The notes under the pieces are model-generated. The model was not told the DNA's origin. It ran no database searches and saw only the letters and a program-made list of their open reading frames with translations. From assembly GCA_051875715.1 (NCBI GenBank), contig JBJEHD010000087.1:1-34309 (forward strand): a DNA stretch of 34,309 nt, in the 5' to 3' direction. Shown in pieces: positions 23,954-34,195 of this stretch. This DNA is from DYCT01 sp051875715. GTDB lineage: Bacteria > Bacteroidota > Bacteroidia > Bacteroidales > Bacteroidaceae. The translations under genes were made by a program, and so were the position numbers. The stretch's first letter is position 1, and each line of letters starts with the position of its first letter.

Positions 23954-26900
23954 ATGAGGAAAACTTGCATTTTACTGGCGGCCGCCCTGCTCTTGGCCGC
24001 CTTGCCTACCGGTTTTGTTCGAGGCATCAAGGCCGTGCCACACCCCATACAGGTGCAACAACCCGACGGAACCTGGCTGACCATACGCATTCATGGTGAC
24101 GAAAGCCATCACTATACAACCACCCTGGACGGATTCCTGATTGGTCGCCACACCGACGGATACTTCCACTACTTCGCCGACAACCGCCGACTCAGCCCGC
24201 AACGCGTGAGCGAAACCAACCAGCGGACAGCCGACGAACAGGCATTGGTCAGCCGCCTGACCCCGGCCCGCAAGTCTTTCCTCTCTTATACACCGATCCC
24301 ACGCGAGGTCAAAGCACCGGCCCGCCTGCTGAGCCGCGACATCGTGGCACCGACACTGAAGGTCGGCGAACCTGCAGACGAGAGCCAATATTTGGTCATC
24401 CTGGTAGGATTCACCGACTGCCCCTTCACCTTCAAGAACAGCGACTTCGACATCTGGCTGAATCAAGAAGGTTATGCCGTCGACGGCGGTACGGGCAGCG
24501 TGAAAGACTACTATCGCGACAACTCCATGGGGATGTTCGTCCCCAACTTTCATGTATTAGGGCCCTTCACCCTCTCGAAGGACCAGACCTACTACGCCGG
24601 CAACAGCGACGAAACCGGCGAAGACTCCAATCCACGCGCCATGATTGCCGAGGCCGTAAAACTGGCCAAGGCCGCCCACCCGGAGATGGACTTCGGCATG
24701 TTCGACAACGACAAGGACGGATACATGGACAACGTCAACGTGGTCTATGCAGGCTACAGCGAAGCCAGCACCGGCAATGCCGACGACATGTGGCCCCACA
24801 GCTGGTCGCTGAAGGACGAAGCCTTCAGCGTCGACGGAATCGTGGTGGACAACTATTCGTGCTCGGCCGAGTTCGTGGGCAGCAGCGGACAGAAGATGGA
24901 CGGCATCGGCACCTTCGTCCACGAATTCGGACACATCCTCGGCCTGAAAGACATGTACGACACCGACGAATACACCGACGGCTACGGTCTGGACCCGGGC
25001 GACTACAGCCTCTACGCTTCGGGCAGCTACAACAACGAGAGCCGCACGCCTCCCTGCCTGATGGCTTTCGAACGGATGCAAATGGGTTGGCTCAGTCCCA
25101 CGGAACTGAAAGATGCCGAAGACGTGGCCCTGCCCCCGCTGGCAGAGAACGCCGCCCGGTACATCGACGCACAGCCCGACCGCACTCCCGGCACGGGCGT
25201 GGAATACTTTATCCTGGAGAACCGGCAACAGAGCGGATGGGACGCCTACCTACCCGCACACGGATTGCTCATCTACCACTATGACTACACGGACGAAATG
25301 GTGGAGAAGTACTGGTCCATCAACGGGCCGAACAACAACGCCAAGCACCGCTGCCTCTACATCAAGCCGGCCGACGGCATCGACGACACCAACACCCGCA
25401 ACGGCGACACCTATCCGGGACGCTCGGGCAACACCACCTTTACCGACACCTCCACGCCCAACGCCCTCAACTGGGCCGGGAAGCCCACGGGAGTGCCCGT
25501 GACCAACATCCGCGAGGAAGGAGGCATCGTCTACTTCCAGGTGAAAGGCGGCGTGACGCCGCTTTCGGTCATCCGGACCGGTGTGCCGACCGACATACGC
25601 GACACCTCGGCCAAGGTGACGGCCACCATCGAACAACGCCTGCAGGAAATCGTCGAAATGGGATTCTGCTGGGCCATGAACACCGAACCCACGCTCGACA
25701 GCCCGCTGCAGGCACAAGTGGCCCCGGCCGACCAGACCGAATATGTGATGAGCGGACTGGAGCCCGGCAGCCTCTACAACGTGAGAGCCTACATGAAGCA
25801 AGCCGACGGGCAAGTGGTCTACGGAGCCGCCATCCCTTTCAAGACGGAATGCCAGGTGGCCGAAGCCCCCTACATCGCCGACTTCGCTTCGTGGACCAAC
25901 AACGAACCGGACTGCTGGAAAATCGTCGACAACAACGCCGACGGCACCACCTGGGTGTTCGACAAAGCCACCCAGGGAATCCTCTACCAGTTCGACTATT
26001 GGAACGACGCCGACGACTGGCTCATCTCCACCCGGATGCGGATACCCGAAAACGGAGCCTTGTTCTTCGTGCGCGGCGTGGTGGACGAGACCTGTGTGGA
26101 GAACCTCGACGTCTACGTATCCACCCGCTCGCGGGACGTCCGGGACTTCCATCTGGTGAAGCAGTTCTCGTTTGCCGACAACTTCGGCTACCAAGTGCCC
26201 GAGGAGGTAGACCTGAAAGAGTATGCCGGCCAGGAGGTTTACGTGGCCTTCGTATGCCGCTCAGAGAAGATGCAGGCCAGCCTGTGGCTTTGGCAGATAT
26301 ACCTGACCCGAAAACTGGACACACCGGTCATCGAAACCTTCGACCTGACCGACAAGGGGCTGCTGGTGGAATGGACGCCCGTAGAAAACGCAAGCAAATA
26401 CTACCTGGTGTTTGCCGAAGTGACCGACGAGGTGTTCACCACCGCCGTGTTCCTGCCGGAATCAGCCTACAGCCGCGTGGAAGGGGCTGTGGATTTGTCG
26501 ACCGGCAAGGTGGCCTTCACCGGCAACGGTGTGGCTGAGACCATCGACTATCCCGACGGAATCAACAACTGTGCATTCATTCTGACCTCGTCGGGTCCGT
26601 TCGGGACGACCATCGTCAACATCGAAGGGACTTGCGACGGTGAGACCTGGACCCAGTTGGGCCCCACCCTGCGTGTGAACGAATACAACGCAGAAGGCAC
26701 CGACTACCTGCTCGGTTCGTACATGGAAGGACAAACCTACAAGCGAATCCGCTTCACCTGCCAGCACGGCGGACGAAACGTGACACTGAAGTACCTGGCC
26801 CTGGAATACAACGAAGGCCACGTATGGGACGTACTGGCTGAAGGAGGCGTAGACGCCAACTCCATCCTCATCACGCCGAAGGGCGACGAGTTCGTATCCG

Positions 26901-27226
26901 ACAAGACGTATGCCGCCGAAGCGTATGCCGGCGACGGCATCCTGTTCTACGACGCATCGGAACCGGCTTATTACCGCTATGCCGACTCGTCCATTCAGAC
27001 AGCCAAGAAAGGAACGCTGCACATCGGCATCGAGACGGGCGGACTGCGCCTCATCGGACTGGCCGAAGGAACCCGGCTGACCTGCACCACGCCGGCAGGC
27101 CAGACGCTCTACACCACCACGGCCGCAGGCACTTCGTGTCTTGTCCCGCTGAACGGATACCACGGACTGGTGCTGCTGCACCTGTGCGATGCCGACGGCG
27201 AACGAACCCTTAAAGTGAATTACTAA
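23954..27226 (+). CDS. M6 family metalloprotease with T9SS-type C-terminal domain
   Basis: The 1090-residue preproprotein starts with a signal peptide (MRKTCILLAAALLLAALP) and a propeptide containing the M6 N-terminal pattern LTIRIHGDESHHYTTTLDGF. The protease domain (about 135-520) carries the zinc motif HEFGHILGLKD (H323, E324, H327, D333), preceded by the metal-binding-like FDNDKDGYMDNVNVVYAG. It is followed by an FN3-like domain (about 535-635), a jelly-roll/cleaved-adhesin-like domain (637-780), further beta domains, and a C-terminal sequence (LRLIGLAEGTRLTCTTPAGQ to LKVNY) with the shape of a T9SS sorting domain. Relatives (immune inhibitor A-like) degrade host proteins; the substrate here is unknown. 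It lies 34 bases before the next cargo gene and is probably in its transcript. Confidence 0.9.
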   Translation: MRKTCILLAAALLLAALPTGFVRGIKAVPHPIQVQQPDGTWLTIRIHGDESHHYTTTLDGFLIGRHTDGYFHYFADNRRLSPQRVSETNQRTADEQALVSRLTPARKSFLSYTPIPREVKAPARLLSRDIVAPTLKVGEPADESQYLVILVGFTDCPFTFKNSDFDIWLNQEGYAVDGGTGSVKDYYRDNSMGMFVPNFHVLGPFTLSKDQTYYAGNSDETGEDSNPRAMIAEAVKLAKAAHPEMDFGMFDNDKDGYMDNVNVVYAGYSEASTGNADDMWPHSWSLKDEAFSVDGIVVDNYSCSAEFVGSSGQKMDGIGTFVHEFGHILGLKDMYDTDEYTDGYGLDPGDYSLYASGSYNNESRTPPCLMAFERMQMGWLSPTELKDAEDVALPPLAENAARYIDAQPDRTPGTGVEYFILENRQQSGWDAYLPAHGLLIYHYDYTDEMVEKYWSINGPNNNAKHRCLYIKPADGIDDTNTRNGDTYPGRSGNTTFTDTSTPNALNWAGKPTGVPVTNIREEGGIVYFQVKGGVTPLSVIRTGVPTDIRDTSAKVTATIEQRLQEIVEMGFCWAMNTEPTLDSPLQAQVAPADQTEYVMSGLEPGSLYNVRAYMKQADGQVVYGAAIPFKTECQVAEAPYIADFASWTNNEPDCWKIVDNNADGTTWVFDKATQGILYQFDYWNDADDWLISTRMRIPENGALFFVRGVVDETCVENLDVYVSTRSRDVRDFHLVKQFSFADNFGYQVPEEVDLKEYAGQEVYVAFVCRSEKMQASLWLWQIYLTRKLDTPVIETFDLTDKGLLVEWTPVENASKYYLVFAEVTDEVFTTAVFLPESAYSRVEGAVDLSTGKVAFTGNGVAETIDYPDGINNCAFILTSSGPFGTTIVNIEGTCDGETWTQLGPTLRVNEYNAEGTDYLLGSYMEGQTYKRIRFTCQHGGRNVTLKYLALEYNEGHVWDVLAEGGVDANSILITPKGDEFVSDKTYAAEAYAGDGILFYDASEPAYYRYADSSIQTAKKGTLHIGIETGGLRLIGLAEGTRLTCTTPAGQTLYTTTAAGTSCLVPLNGYHGLVLLHLCDADGERTLKVNY

Positions 27227-27260
27227 TCCTATACCGGAATACACAGAACTGATATTTCGT

Positions 27261-30200
27261 ATGAAGAAACGACACTATATACTCCCCCTCGCGACAATGG
27301 CCGGACTGCTCTGTGCGGTCTACGCCTCCGACACGTCGCACGAACTGAAAGTGAAGGCCAAGGCTCCGGCTTGTCCGCCGGCTACACAGGTCCAAGATGC
27401 TCCGGCACAGCAACTCCTGTCCGCCGCCATCGACGGCATCCCCTACGGACTGCACGCCGCCCAAATAGACGACAAGGCGGTGACCCTGGCCTGGAACACC
27501 CCAGAAGCCACCGAAGGCTACTTCGACGACTTCGAAGGACACGCCGACTTCGTCATCAACTCGGCCGGCAGCGTCGGTTGGTCGTACCTCGACATGGACA
27601 ACCAGGAGACCTATACGTGGGCGGCCACCGTATTCCCCAATCAAGGCCAAAAGATGGCCTTCATCGTGATGAACCCCTCGAAGACCACTCCCTCCACCGC
27701 TGACTGGCCTGGCATTCAGCCCTACTCCGGGCAGAAGATGCTGGCGGCCTTCGCTGTAGATGGGGGAAACAACGACTTCCTCATTTCGCCCGAACTGAAC
27801 TTCGAGGAGGAAATCCGATTCAGTTTCCGGGCCAAAAGTTACACGGACAAATACGGACTGGAACGCATCCGGGTGGGTTATTCCACCACAGGCAAGAACC
27901 CGTCGGACTTCACCTTCATCAGCAACGAGCCTTACGAAGAAGTGCCCGACACGTGGACGCTCAAAGAATACGTGATACCCGCCGAAGCCAAATACGTCGC
28001 ACTGAACTGTGTGTCGGTCGACGCATTCATGCTACTGATTGACGACGTCTACGTCGGTGTAAACCTGATACGACCCCAAGCACCGGGCAAGAACCGGGTG
28101 GCCGGATTCAACCTCTACCGCAACGGAGAACGCGTGAACGACACCCCCATCCCGGCCGTCAACTACGTGGACGACGTGCCCGACTATGCCGACTACACCT
28201 ATACGGTGAAGGCCGTGCGGCAGGACGGCACGGAAAGCGAAGCCTCCGAAGCCTGCCTTGTCAGCGTGCCCGACATCCGCCTGCTGCCCTTTGAGGACGA
28301 CTTCAGTTCGTGGACCTTGAACGCAAAACGCTGGGAGAAGCCGGCAGACAACCAAGGGCGCGACAACCGCTGGACCATCGACTACTACACCTACGGCCTG
28401 GTAGACCCGGCAGCCTCGTTCGGCTACTGCTCGCTGACCAACTACGAGCAAGTACTTGTGACGACCGAACTACATACGACCGATCCGGACAACACCTACC
28501 TGCGTTTCAACCTGCGCCTGCTTAACTACAACACCGTAGACGGCGACTACCTTTCGGTCGACGTTGCCGGCGAAAACGGCACTTGGAAGACCGTCGCCAC
28601 GTTCGACAACGCCGAAGGCACCTACACCTGGCGGAAGAAAGAATTCTGCCTGAAGGACTACCTCGACGGAGAACTGTTCCGCGTCCGCTTCCGTGCACAC
28701 GGAGCCGATGCCTCCTACTTGGACTACTGGTACGTGGACGATGTGAAAATCTGGAACCCGGACTGCACACCGGCCCAACTCCGCGTGACCTCGCAAGGCG
28801 CACCCATGGCCCAATGCCCCGTACACCTGGAGGCCGACCACGGCGCGACAGCAGACGTGACAACCGACGGCAACGGCATCGTGGACTTCGACCGTCTTGA
28901 AAAAGGAACCTACACCGTACGCATCGACCAACCGGGATACAACCTTTATAAAGGTAAATGGGAACTAACGGACGAAAACACCTCGTTCGAAGCCGACGTG
29001 ACACGGCCGGTGCTGACCCTCTCGGCCACCACCCTCCACGCCGACCTGGCCGTGGAAGGACGGAGCGAGCAGACCCTGCGCATCCGCAACGACGGGAACG
29101 GTCCGCTGAACTGGACGCTGGAGGCCCAAACCGAAGCCGGCAGCGGACAGGCCGACGGCCGATGGACGGTACAAAAGGCATTCGACGCTTCGGGCGACCT
29201 GCAGTCCGCCGTGGCTTTCGATGGGGAGTATTTCTACACCACCTCGTCGCACATCATGGGCCGGTTCTACCAATACGATCTCGACGGGCAATTCATCGAA
29301 GAGTTCACCGTAGAGGAAATCTACTACCGTTTGTTCGACCTGGCCTTCGACGGCCGCTACTTCTACGCCAGCGACTACACCAACACACTCTACCAGATGG
29401 ACTTCCGAAACAGACGGCTCGTGAAGACCATCGTAGTCGAAGAGGAGCCGGCCCTGAAAATCACGCACTGCTGCTACGACCCACGCTACGACGAGTTGTG
29501 GGTGGGCAGCTTCAACTCCATCGGACGCATCGACCGAAACGGCACGGTGACCCGCAGTTTCCAACTCATCTCCAACGAAGTGGAAATGGCCGCCTACGGT
29601 TCGGCATTCGACAATGTGAGCCCGGGAGGCCCCTACCTCTGGATAGGCGACGAGAACACCGAAGGGACGAACACCATCGACCAGGCCCGCATCGTGCAAT
29701 ACAACCTGACAACCGGCCGGCTGACCGGACTGACCCACCATGTGAGCGACATCCCGGGCTATCAGGTGGGAAGCCTGTCATACAGTCCCACCTACATCAC
29801 CGGCGTGGAGGTGGTAACCAACCTGGTGGACGGCACAGCCTCGCTCATCGGGGTGGTGCAGCAATCGCCCTCACGCATCTTCTCTTATAAACTCTGCGAT
29901 GTGAACCCCTGGCTCTCGTTCGACCCGAAAGGCGGAACACTCGCCGCCGGCGAAGAGCAAACCATCCGCGTCAGGATGGATGCCCGCAACGGGGTGGTGG
30001 GACAAACCGTCGCCACAAACCTGCTGCTGCACACCCTGCCGCAACAGGACGTTGCCCCGATAGCCACCTCCTACACGGCCACGACAGCCTCGGCCACACC
30101 GCGCCCCGTCCGTCTGAGTGCAACCGCACCGGCATCGGGCGACGACCAGGCCGTCCTCGCCTGGGAAGCCGGAGAAGGCAGCACACCGACAGGCTATGCC

Positions 30201-33200
30201 GTCTACCGGAACGGCACCTGCATCACGCCGGAACCCATCGGACAAACCACCTATACCGACCGCCAACTGGTACGGGGCGACTACGTCTATACCGTGACGG
30301 CCATCTACACCGAAGGACAAGAATCGGTTCAGTCCGACCCGGCCGTCTTGAACGTAAAGGTGGGCGCCGCCTACTATCCGCCCGTCGGGCTGACAACTTC
30401 CGTACGAGAAAACCGCTATATCGACCTGAACTGGGAACGTCCGGACCACACCCAACGGCAGGCCACGGTGCTCCGTTGGGACAACGGGACCAACGCAGGC
30501 AGCACCGGTTCGTCGGACGGTTCGGTGTTCTGGGCCGCAGCAGGATGGGACGCAGACGAACTGACCGAATACAGGCAGATGGTGTTGGACTCCGTCAAAG
30601 TCTTCTTCAAGGAACGATGCACCGGGCTGCGCCTGCGTGTCTACCAAGACGACCAAAGCCTCTTCTCGCAGACCATCGACACCAAGAAACTGGTCTACGG
30701 CGAATGGAACACCTTGGTGCTGACGAACCCCGTCGTCCTGAAACGCGGGTATGCCTACAAGGTGGCACTGCAAATCGCCCACGACCAAGGCACCATGCCG
30801 CTCGGATATGACAACACCAAGGCCACAGACGGGAAAGGAAACCTGATATCCAACGACGGTGTGACCTGGTATCCGGCCACACACGGCGGACTGGACAGTG
30901 GCAACTTCAACATCGCCGCCTGCCTGTCGCCCGCCAAAACGGACGAAGAAGCACCGACGGGATACCTCGTCTACCGCGACGGCGTACGCCTCACGGCCGA
31001 ACCGGTGCGGGCCACGACCTTCACCGACGAGGTGGAGAACCCCGGCACGTATGCCTACCAACTGGCAGCCTGCTATGCTGACGGAGGAGTCTCGGCCTTA
31101 TCGGGCAGCCGGACAGGCACCGTCATCGCCTTGACAGACCGATATGCCCCCTCCTTGCTTCGAGCCGAAGTGGAACGAAACAACAAGGTGACACTGCACT
31201 GGAATTATCCGCTGAGCCAAGAAAGCAGCTTCCCCATCGGCCTGACCGCCGACGAGGCAACCGACAAGGAAGGCTATCCGGAATATGTCCACCACATCCA
31301 GGGGGCCATCGCCAATGAATACGGAGTAGCGTCGGACGGGACGTACATCTACACGTCCGTCCACAATGCCAACGGAACAATCAACCGCTACACCCTCGAC
31401 GGCACCTACCTCGGCGGCTTCATCGTCAACAGCGAGATGAACGGCATCCGAAACATGGCCTATGACGGCACACACTTCTACGCCGTAGACAACGACAATG
31501 CCATCTATCAGATTGACATGGAGCAAGGCCTCACCACCGACACGCTCCACATCTCCGAGGTGGGCCGGCACCTGGCCTATATCGCCGACCTGAACAACGG
31601 AAAGGGAGGCTTCGAAGTGGGCGACTGGGAGACCAGCATCTACGTGTCGACGAAAGGCGCCAAACTGGGCAACGGCCTCTCCTTTGCCGGCGCATCGGGC
31701 ACCGCCTACCACAACGGAACACTCTACGCCATGGAGCAAGGGAAGGGCGACGGAGCCACCGTCTACTGCTACGACTGGCTGACGGGCCAAGAACAAGGCC
31801 ACTTCAGTCTGAAAGACTATGCCGAACTGGGCACGGACAAGAATTTCTCGGGAGGAGGCCTCTCGGTGGTTCGCACGCAAGAAGGGCTAACCCTGCTGGC
31901 CGTCTGCCTGCAACGCGTCGGACCAGCCACCGTGGCCTTCCTCGAACTGGAAGGGGTGCAGGGCGTCGTCGGCTACAACCTCTATCGAAACGGGCAACGG
32001 GTGAACGACGAGCCCCTCGCACACCGGTTCTTCCAGGAGGAAGGCCTCCAGCCCGGTACGTATGCCTACGAAGTGGAAACGGTGTACCTGGATGGCAGCA
32101 CATCGGACAAATCGTCCACAGCCACCATCGAAATCTTCGATGCCGGCGAATGCGATGCCCCCGTGCAAGTGCAAGCCACTCCTTCGGCCTCGTATCCCTA
32201 CAACGTGAACCTCTCGTTCGTCGACCCGACCGCCTCCGACGCCGACCTTTACGAAAGTGCGGAAAGCGGCCAGACAGGGGCGACCTTCAGCAAAGACGGA
32301 TGGGAGAACACCAACGGCGGCTGGACACTCACAGCCGACAAAGCCTATGAAGGCGCGCAGGCCTTGTATGCTGCCGAAGGGCAAAACGCACGGCTGGTCA
32401 TCCCGGTCGGAACGACGTATGCGGAAGACTTTTCGTTCTCTTTTGCCGCCTCGACTGCACGCGAACGCGACGGAGCGGCACGACTCAAAGTGTACACCTC
32501 GACCGGAAGCAACCAGACGGCCGACTTCAGCCTGGCCGGCACGTACACATCGATTGGCGAAGCCTGGGAACGCATCGAACTGACCCTTCCGAAGGACGCA
32601 CGCTACGTCGCCCTCGTGCATGAAGCCGGCACGCCGTCCGCCTACGTAGACGCTCTGGCCATCCACCAGACCCTGCCCGGACAGGCTTTCGGCTACGACA
32701 TCCTGCGCGACGGCCATCTCCTCAACGAGAGCCCCATCCGAGGCATCAGCTATACAGACTGCAACCTGCCGACCGGCGACTATCGCTACCAAGTGCGCGC
32801 CCACTACCTGTCGTCGTGCATCAGCGAGTACTCCGAACCGGTGACTGCCGTGGTAGACTACGACAACAACTGCCAGCAACCGGGCGTGCTGTCCGTCAGC
32901 CAGACGGCCGAAGGGAACCGGTTGGAATGGTCCGAACCGGCACTTGGCGACGTGGTAAACCTCGGCTGGCACAACGGCGGCGCACACGATGCGGCCGGCA
33001 TGCCGAGCGGAGGATGCTTCTTCGCCGGGGTACAATGGCAACCCGAAGACCTGACGCGCTTCGGACATCTGTCCCTCTCCGAGGTGGAGGTCTACATCAA
33101 CCAAGTGCCCGATGCCTTGTTCGTGCTGGTCTATCTGGACAACGCCCTTGTATGCCAACAATACGCCCCCTCGCTGCGGCAATACAGTTTCAACACCATC

Positions 33201-33962
33201 CGCCTCGACAAGCCCGTCCGGATTGATGCAACCAAACGCTTGCGCGTGGTGGCCTACGTCGAACACAACGAAATCAGTGTGCCACTGGGTTATGACGACG
33301 GACCGGCCAAAGCCGGAAAGGGGAATCTCTACTCCAGCGACGGCATCAGTTGGGAGACCCTCTCCGACAACGACATCGACGGAAACTGGTGCATCACACT
33401 CGGCCTGCAAGCCTTTGCCGAGCCCAACGAACCCAAGGCCGCCACATTCGAAACACCCCTCCTGCGGGCTGGCGAACGGATGATGCAACCCCTGCGACCA
33501 TTGGCCGGCATCCGCCTGGCTGCGACAACCACCTCGGCCCGCAACACATTCGACGGCTATAACGTCTACTGCAATGGGGTTCTACTGAACAGCGAACGGA
33601 TCTACAGCCTCGGCTACACAGACAGAAGTCCCCACGCAAGCCGCTACCTGGAATATCAGGTGGCCGCCTGCTACTCCGGCTGCGGCGAAGTGTTCTCGAA
33701 CACCGTACGCATCTTGTCCACCGACGTGGAAGCCACGCCGACGAACGCGATAGGCATCCGTATCGAAGCAGGCACGCTGCTGCTGGACGGTGCGCCGGAA
33801 GGATGCACCATCCGCCTGACAGATGTGGAAGGACGAATGCTCCGCACGCTGAAGGCCACAGGCGAACCGACACAAGCCATCGACCTGACCGGCTGCGCAC
33901 CAGGCATCTACCTCATCAGCATCGGAGAGGAATGGCACAAGTTCGCCATTGCTGCCCGGTAG
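27261..33962 (+). CDS. Giant modular adhesin-like T9SS cargo protein
   Basis: A 2233-residue exported protein (signal peptide MKKRHYILPLATMAGLLCAVYA). Visible modules, by approximate residue: choice-of-anchor J/cleaved-adhesin jelly roll (86-266), FN3 (280-335), second jelly roll (342-498), carboxypeptidase-regulatory-like domain (503-571), Ig-like segment (583-620), beta-propeller-like region with YFYASDYTNTLYQMDF (633-877), FN3 (963-1030), jelly-roll type A (1070-1223), FN3 (1228-1287), second propeller-like region with HFYAVDNDNAIYQIDM (1326-1563), FN3 (1568-1627), jelly roll (1636-1803), FN3, a second type A jelly roll (1900-2050), FN3, and a T9SS type A sorting domain (about 2162-2233). 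FN3 units share the phrase GYNLYRNGQRVND. The organisation recalls the hemagglutinin/adhesin parts of Porphyromonas proteins. No protease motif was seen; binding of host or dietary material is inferred. Confidence 0.88.
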   Translation: MKKRHYILPLATMAGLLCAVYASDTSHELKVKAKAPACPPATQVQDAPAQQLLSAAIDGIPYGLHAAQIDDKAVTLAWNTPEATEGYFDDFEGHADFVINSAGSVGWSYLDMDNQETYTWAATVFPNQGQKMAFIVMNPSKTTPSTADWPGIQPYSGQKMLAAFAVDGGNNDFLISPELNFEEEIRFSFRAKSYTDKYGLERIRVGYSTTGKNPSDFTFISNEPYEEVPDTWTLKEYVIPAEAKYVALNCVSVDAFMLLIDDVYVGVNLIRPQAPGKNRVAGFNLYRNGERVNDTPIPAVNYVDDVPDYADYTYTVKAVRQDGTESEASEACLVSVPDIRLLPFEDDFSSWTLNAKRWEKPADNQGRDNRWTIDYYTYGLVDPAASFGYCSLTNYEQVLVTTELHTTDPDNTYLRFNLRLLNYNTVDGDYLSVDVAGENGTWKTVATFDNAEGTYTWRKKEFCLKDYLDGELFRVRFRAHGADASYLDYWYVDDVKIWNPDCTPAQLRVTSQGAPMAQCPVHLEADHGATADVTTDGNGIVDFDRLEKGTYTVRIDQPGYNLYKGKWELTDENTSFEADVTRPVLTLSATTLHADLAVEGRSEQTLRIRNDGNGPLNWTLEAQTEAGSGQADGRWTVQKAFDASGDLQSAVAFDGEYFYTTSSHIMGRFYQYDLDGQFIEEFTVEEIYYRLFDLAFDGRYFYASDYTNTLYQMDFRNRRLVKTIVVEEEPALKITHCCYDPRYDELWVGSFNSIGRIDRNGTVTRSFQLISNEVEMAAYGSAFDNVSPGGPYLWIGDENTEGTNTIDQARIVQYNLTTGRLTGLTHHVSDIPGYQVGSLSYSPTYITGVEVVTNLVDGTASLIGVVQQSPSRIFSYKLCDVNPWLSFDPKGGTLAAGEEQTIRVRMDARNGVVGQTVATNLLLHTLPQQDVAPIATSYTATTASATPRPVRLSATAPASGDDQAVLAWEAGEGSTPTGYAVYRNGTCITPEPIGQTTYTDRQLVRGDYVYTVTAIYTEGQESVQSDPAVLNVKVGAAYYPPVGLTTSVRENRYIDLNWERPDHTQRQATVLRWDNGTNAGSTGSSDGSVFWAAAGWDADELTEYRQMVLDSVKVFFKERCTGLRLRVYQDDQSLFSQTIDTKKLVYGEWNTLVLTNPVVLKRGYAYKVALQIAHDQGTMPLGYDNTKATDGKGNLISNDGVTWYPATHGGLDSGNFNIAACLSPAKTDEEAPTGYLVYRDGVRLTAEPVRATTFTDEVENPGTYAYQLAACYADGGVSALSGSRTGTVIALTDRYAPSLLRAEVERNNKVTLHWNYPLSQESSFPIGLTADEATDKEGYPEYVHHIQGAIANEYGVASDGTYIYTSVHNANGTINRYTLDGTYLGGFIVNSEMNGIRNMAYDGTHFYAVDNDNAIYQIDMEQGLTTDTLHISEVGRHLAYIADLNNGKGGFEVGDWETSIYVSTKGAKLGNGLSFAGASGTAYHNGTLYAMEQGKGDGATVYCYDWLTGQEQGHFSLKDYAELGTDKNFSGGGLSVVRTQEGLTLLAVCLQRVGPATVAFLELEGVQGVVGYNLYRNGQRVNDEPLAHRFFQEEGLQPGTYAYEVETVYLDGSTSDKSSTATIEIFDAGECDAPVQVQATPSASYPYNVNLSFVDPTASDADLYESAESGQTGATFSKDGWENTNGGWTLTADKAYEGAQALYAAEGQNARLVIPVGTTYAEDFSFSFAASTARERDGAARLKVYTSTGSNQTADFSLAGTYTSIGEAWERIELTLPKDARYVALVHEAGTPSAYVDALAIHQTLPGQAFGYDILRDGHLLNESPIRGISYTDCNLPTGDYRYQVRAHYLSSCISEYSEPVTAVVDYDNNCQQPGVLSVSQTAEGNRLEWSEPALGDVVNLGWHNGGAHDAAGMPSGGCFFAGVQWQPEDLTRFGHLSLSEVEVYINQVPDALFVLVYLDNALVCQQYAPSLRQYSFNTIRLDKPVRIDATKRLRVVAYVEHNEISVPLGYDDGPAKAGKGNLYSSDGISWETLSDNDIDGNWCITLGLQAFAEPNEPKAATFETPLLRAGERMMQPLRPLAGIRLAATTTSARNTFDGYNVYCNGVLLNSERIYSLGYTDRSPHASRYLEYQVAACYSGCGEVFSNTVRILSTDVEATPTNAIGIRIEAGTLLLDGAPEGCTIRLTDVEGRMLRTLKATGEPTQAIDLTGCAPGIYLISIGEEWHKFAIAAR

Positions 33963-33986
33963 TTTGCCCATGAACAGATAGAGCGA

Positions 33987-34022
33987 TTTACCCCTGCCAC
34001 AAACAACTGTAGCAGGGGTAAA
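33987..34022. terminator. Stem-loop after the giant adhesin gene
   Basis: TTTACCCCTGC (33987-33997) and GCAGGGGTAAA (34012-34022) form a perfect 11-bp stem with a 14-base loop, 25 bases after the stop codon. The A/T ends make it usable as a terminator in both directions. Confidence 0.75.
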
Positions 34023-34027
34023 TTGCT

Positions 34028-34044
34028 CGGAGGGGTGACCTCCG
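34028..34044. repeat. Small hairpin at the start of the composite repeat
   Basis: CGGAGG (34028-34033) and CCTCCG (34039-34044) are a 6-bp inverted repeat around GGTGA, just ahead of the 22-bp array. Confidence 0.45.
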
Positions 34045-34052
34045 TCTGCGCC

Positions 34053-34130
34053 TGTACACGCATCGGCTTTCACGTGTACACGCATCGGCCCTCACGTGTA
34101 CACGCATCAGCCCTCACGTGTACACGCATT
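34053..34130. repeat. Tandem 22-bp repeat array (3.5 units)
   Basis: Units begin at 34053, 34075, 34097 and 34119 with TGTACACGCAT; units 1-3 continue CGGC or CAGC and end CACG, while the fourth keeps only its first half. Each unit boundary makes CACGTG next to TGTACA. The array continues directly into the 11-bp array. Confidence 0.9.
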
Positions 34131-34139
34131 GGAATGAGG

Positions 34140-34183
34140 ATTGCAACGGTATTGCAACGGTATTGCAACGGCATTGCAACGCC
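34140..34183. repeat. Tandem 11-bp repeat array (4 units)
   Basis: Four consecutive units, ATTGCAACGGT twice, then ATTGCAACGGC and ATTGCAACGCC, at an exact 11-base period, half of the preceding array's period. Confidence 0.9.
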
Positions 34184-34194
34184 GTTTAAACGGC
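34181..34194. repeat. Perfect 14-bp palindrome
   Basis: GCCGTTTAAACGGC is fully self-complementary. It overlaps the last 11-bp unit and directly precedes the end of the palindromic element. Confidence 0.8.
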
Positions 34195-34195
34195 T

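Noticed and set aside
34053..34183. CRISPR array
   Set aside because: The repeats are directly tandem at 22 and 11 bp with no unique spacers, and no cas genes are present.
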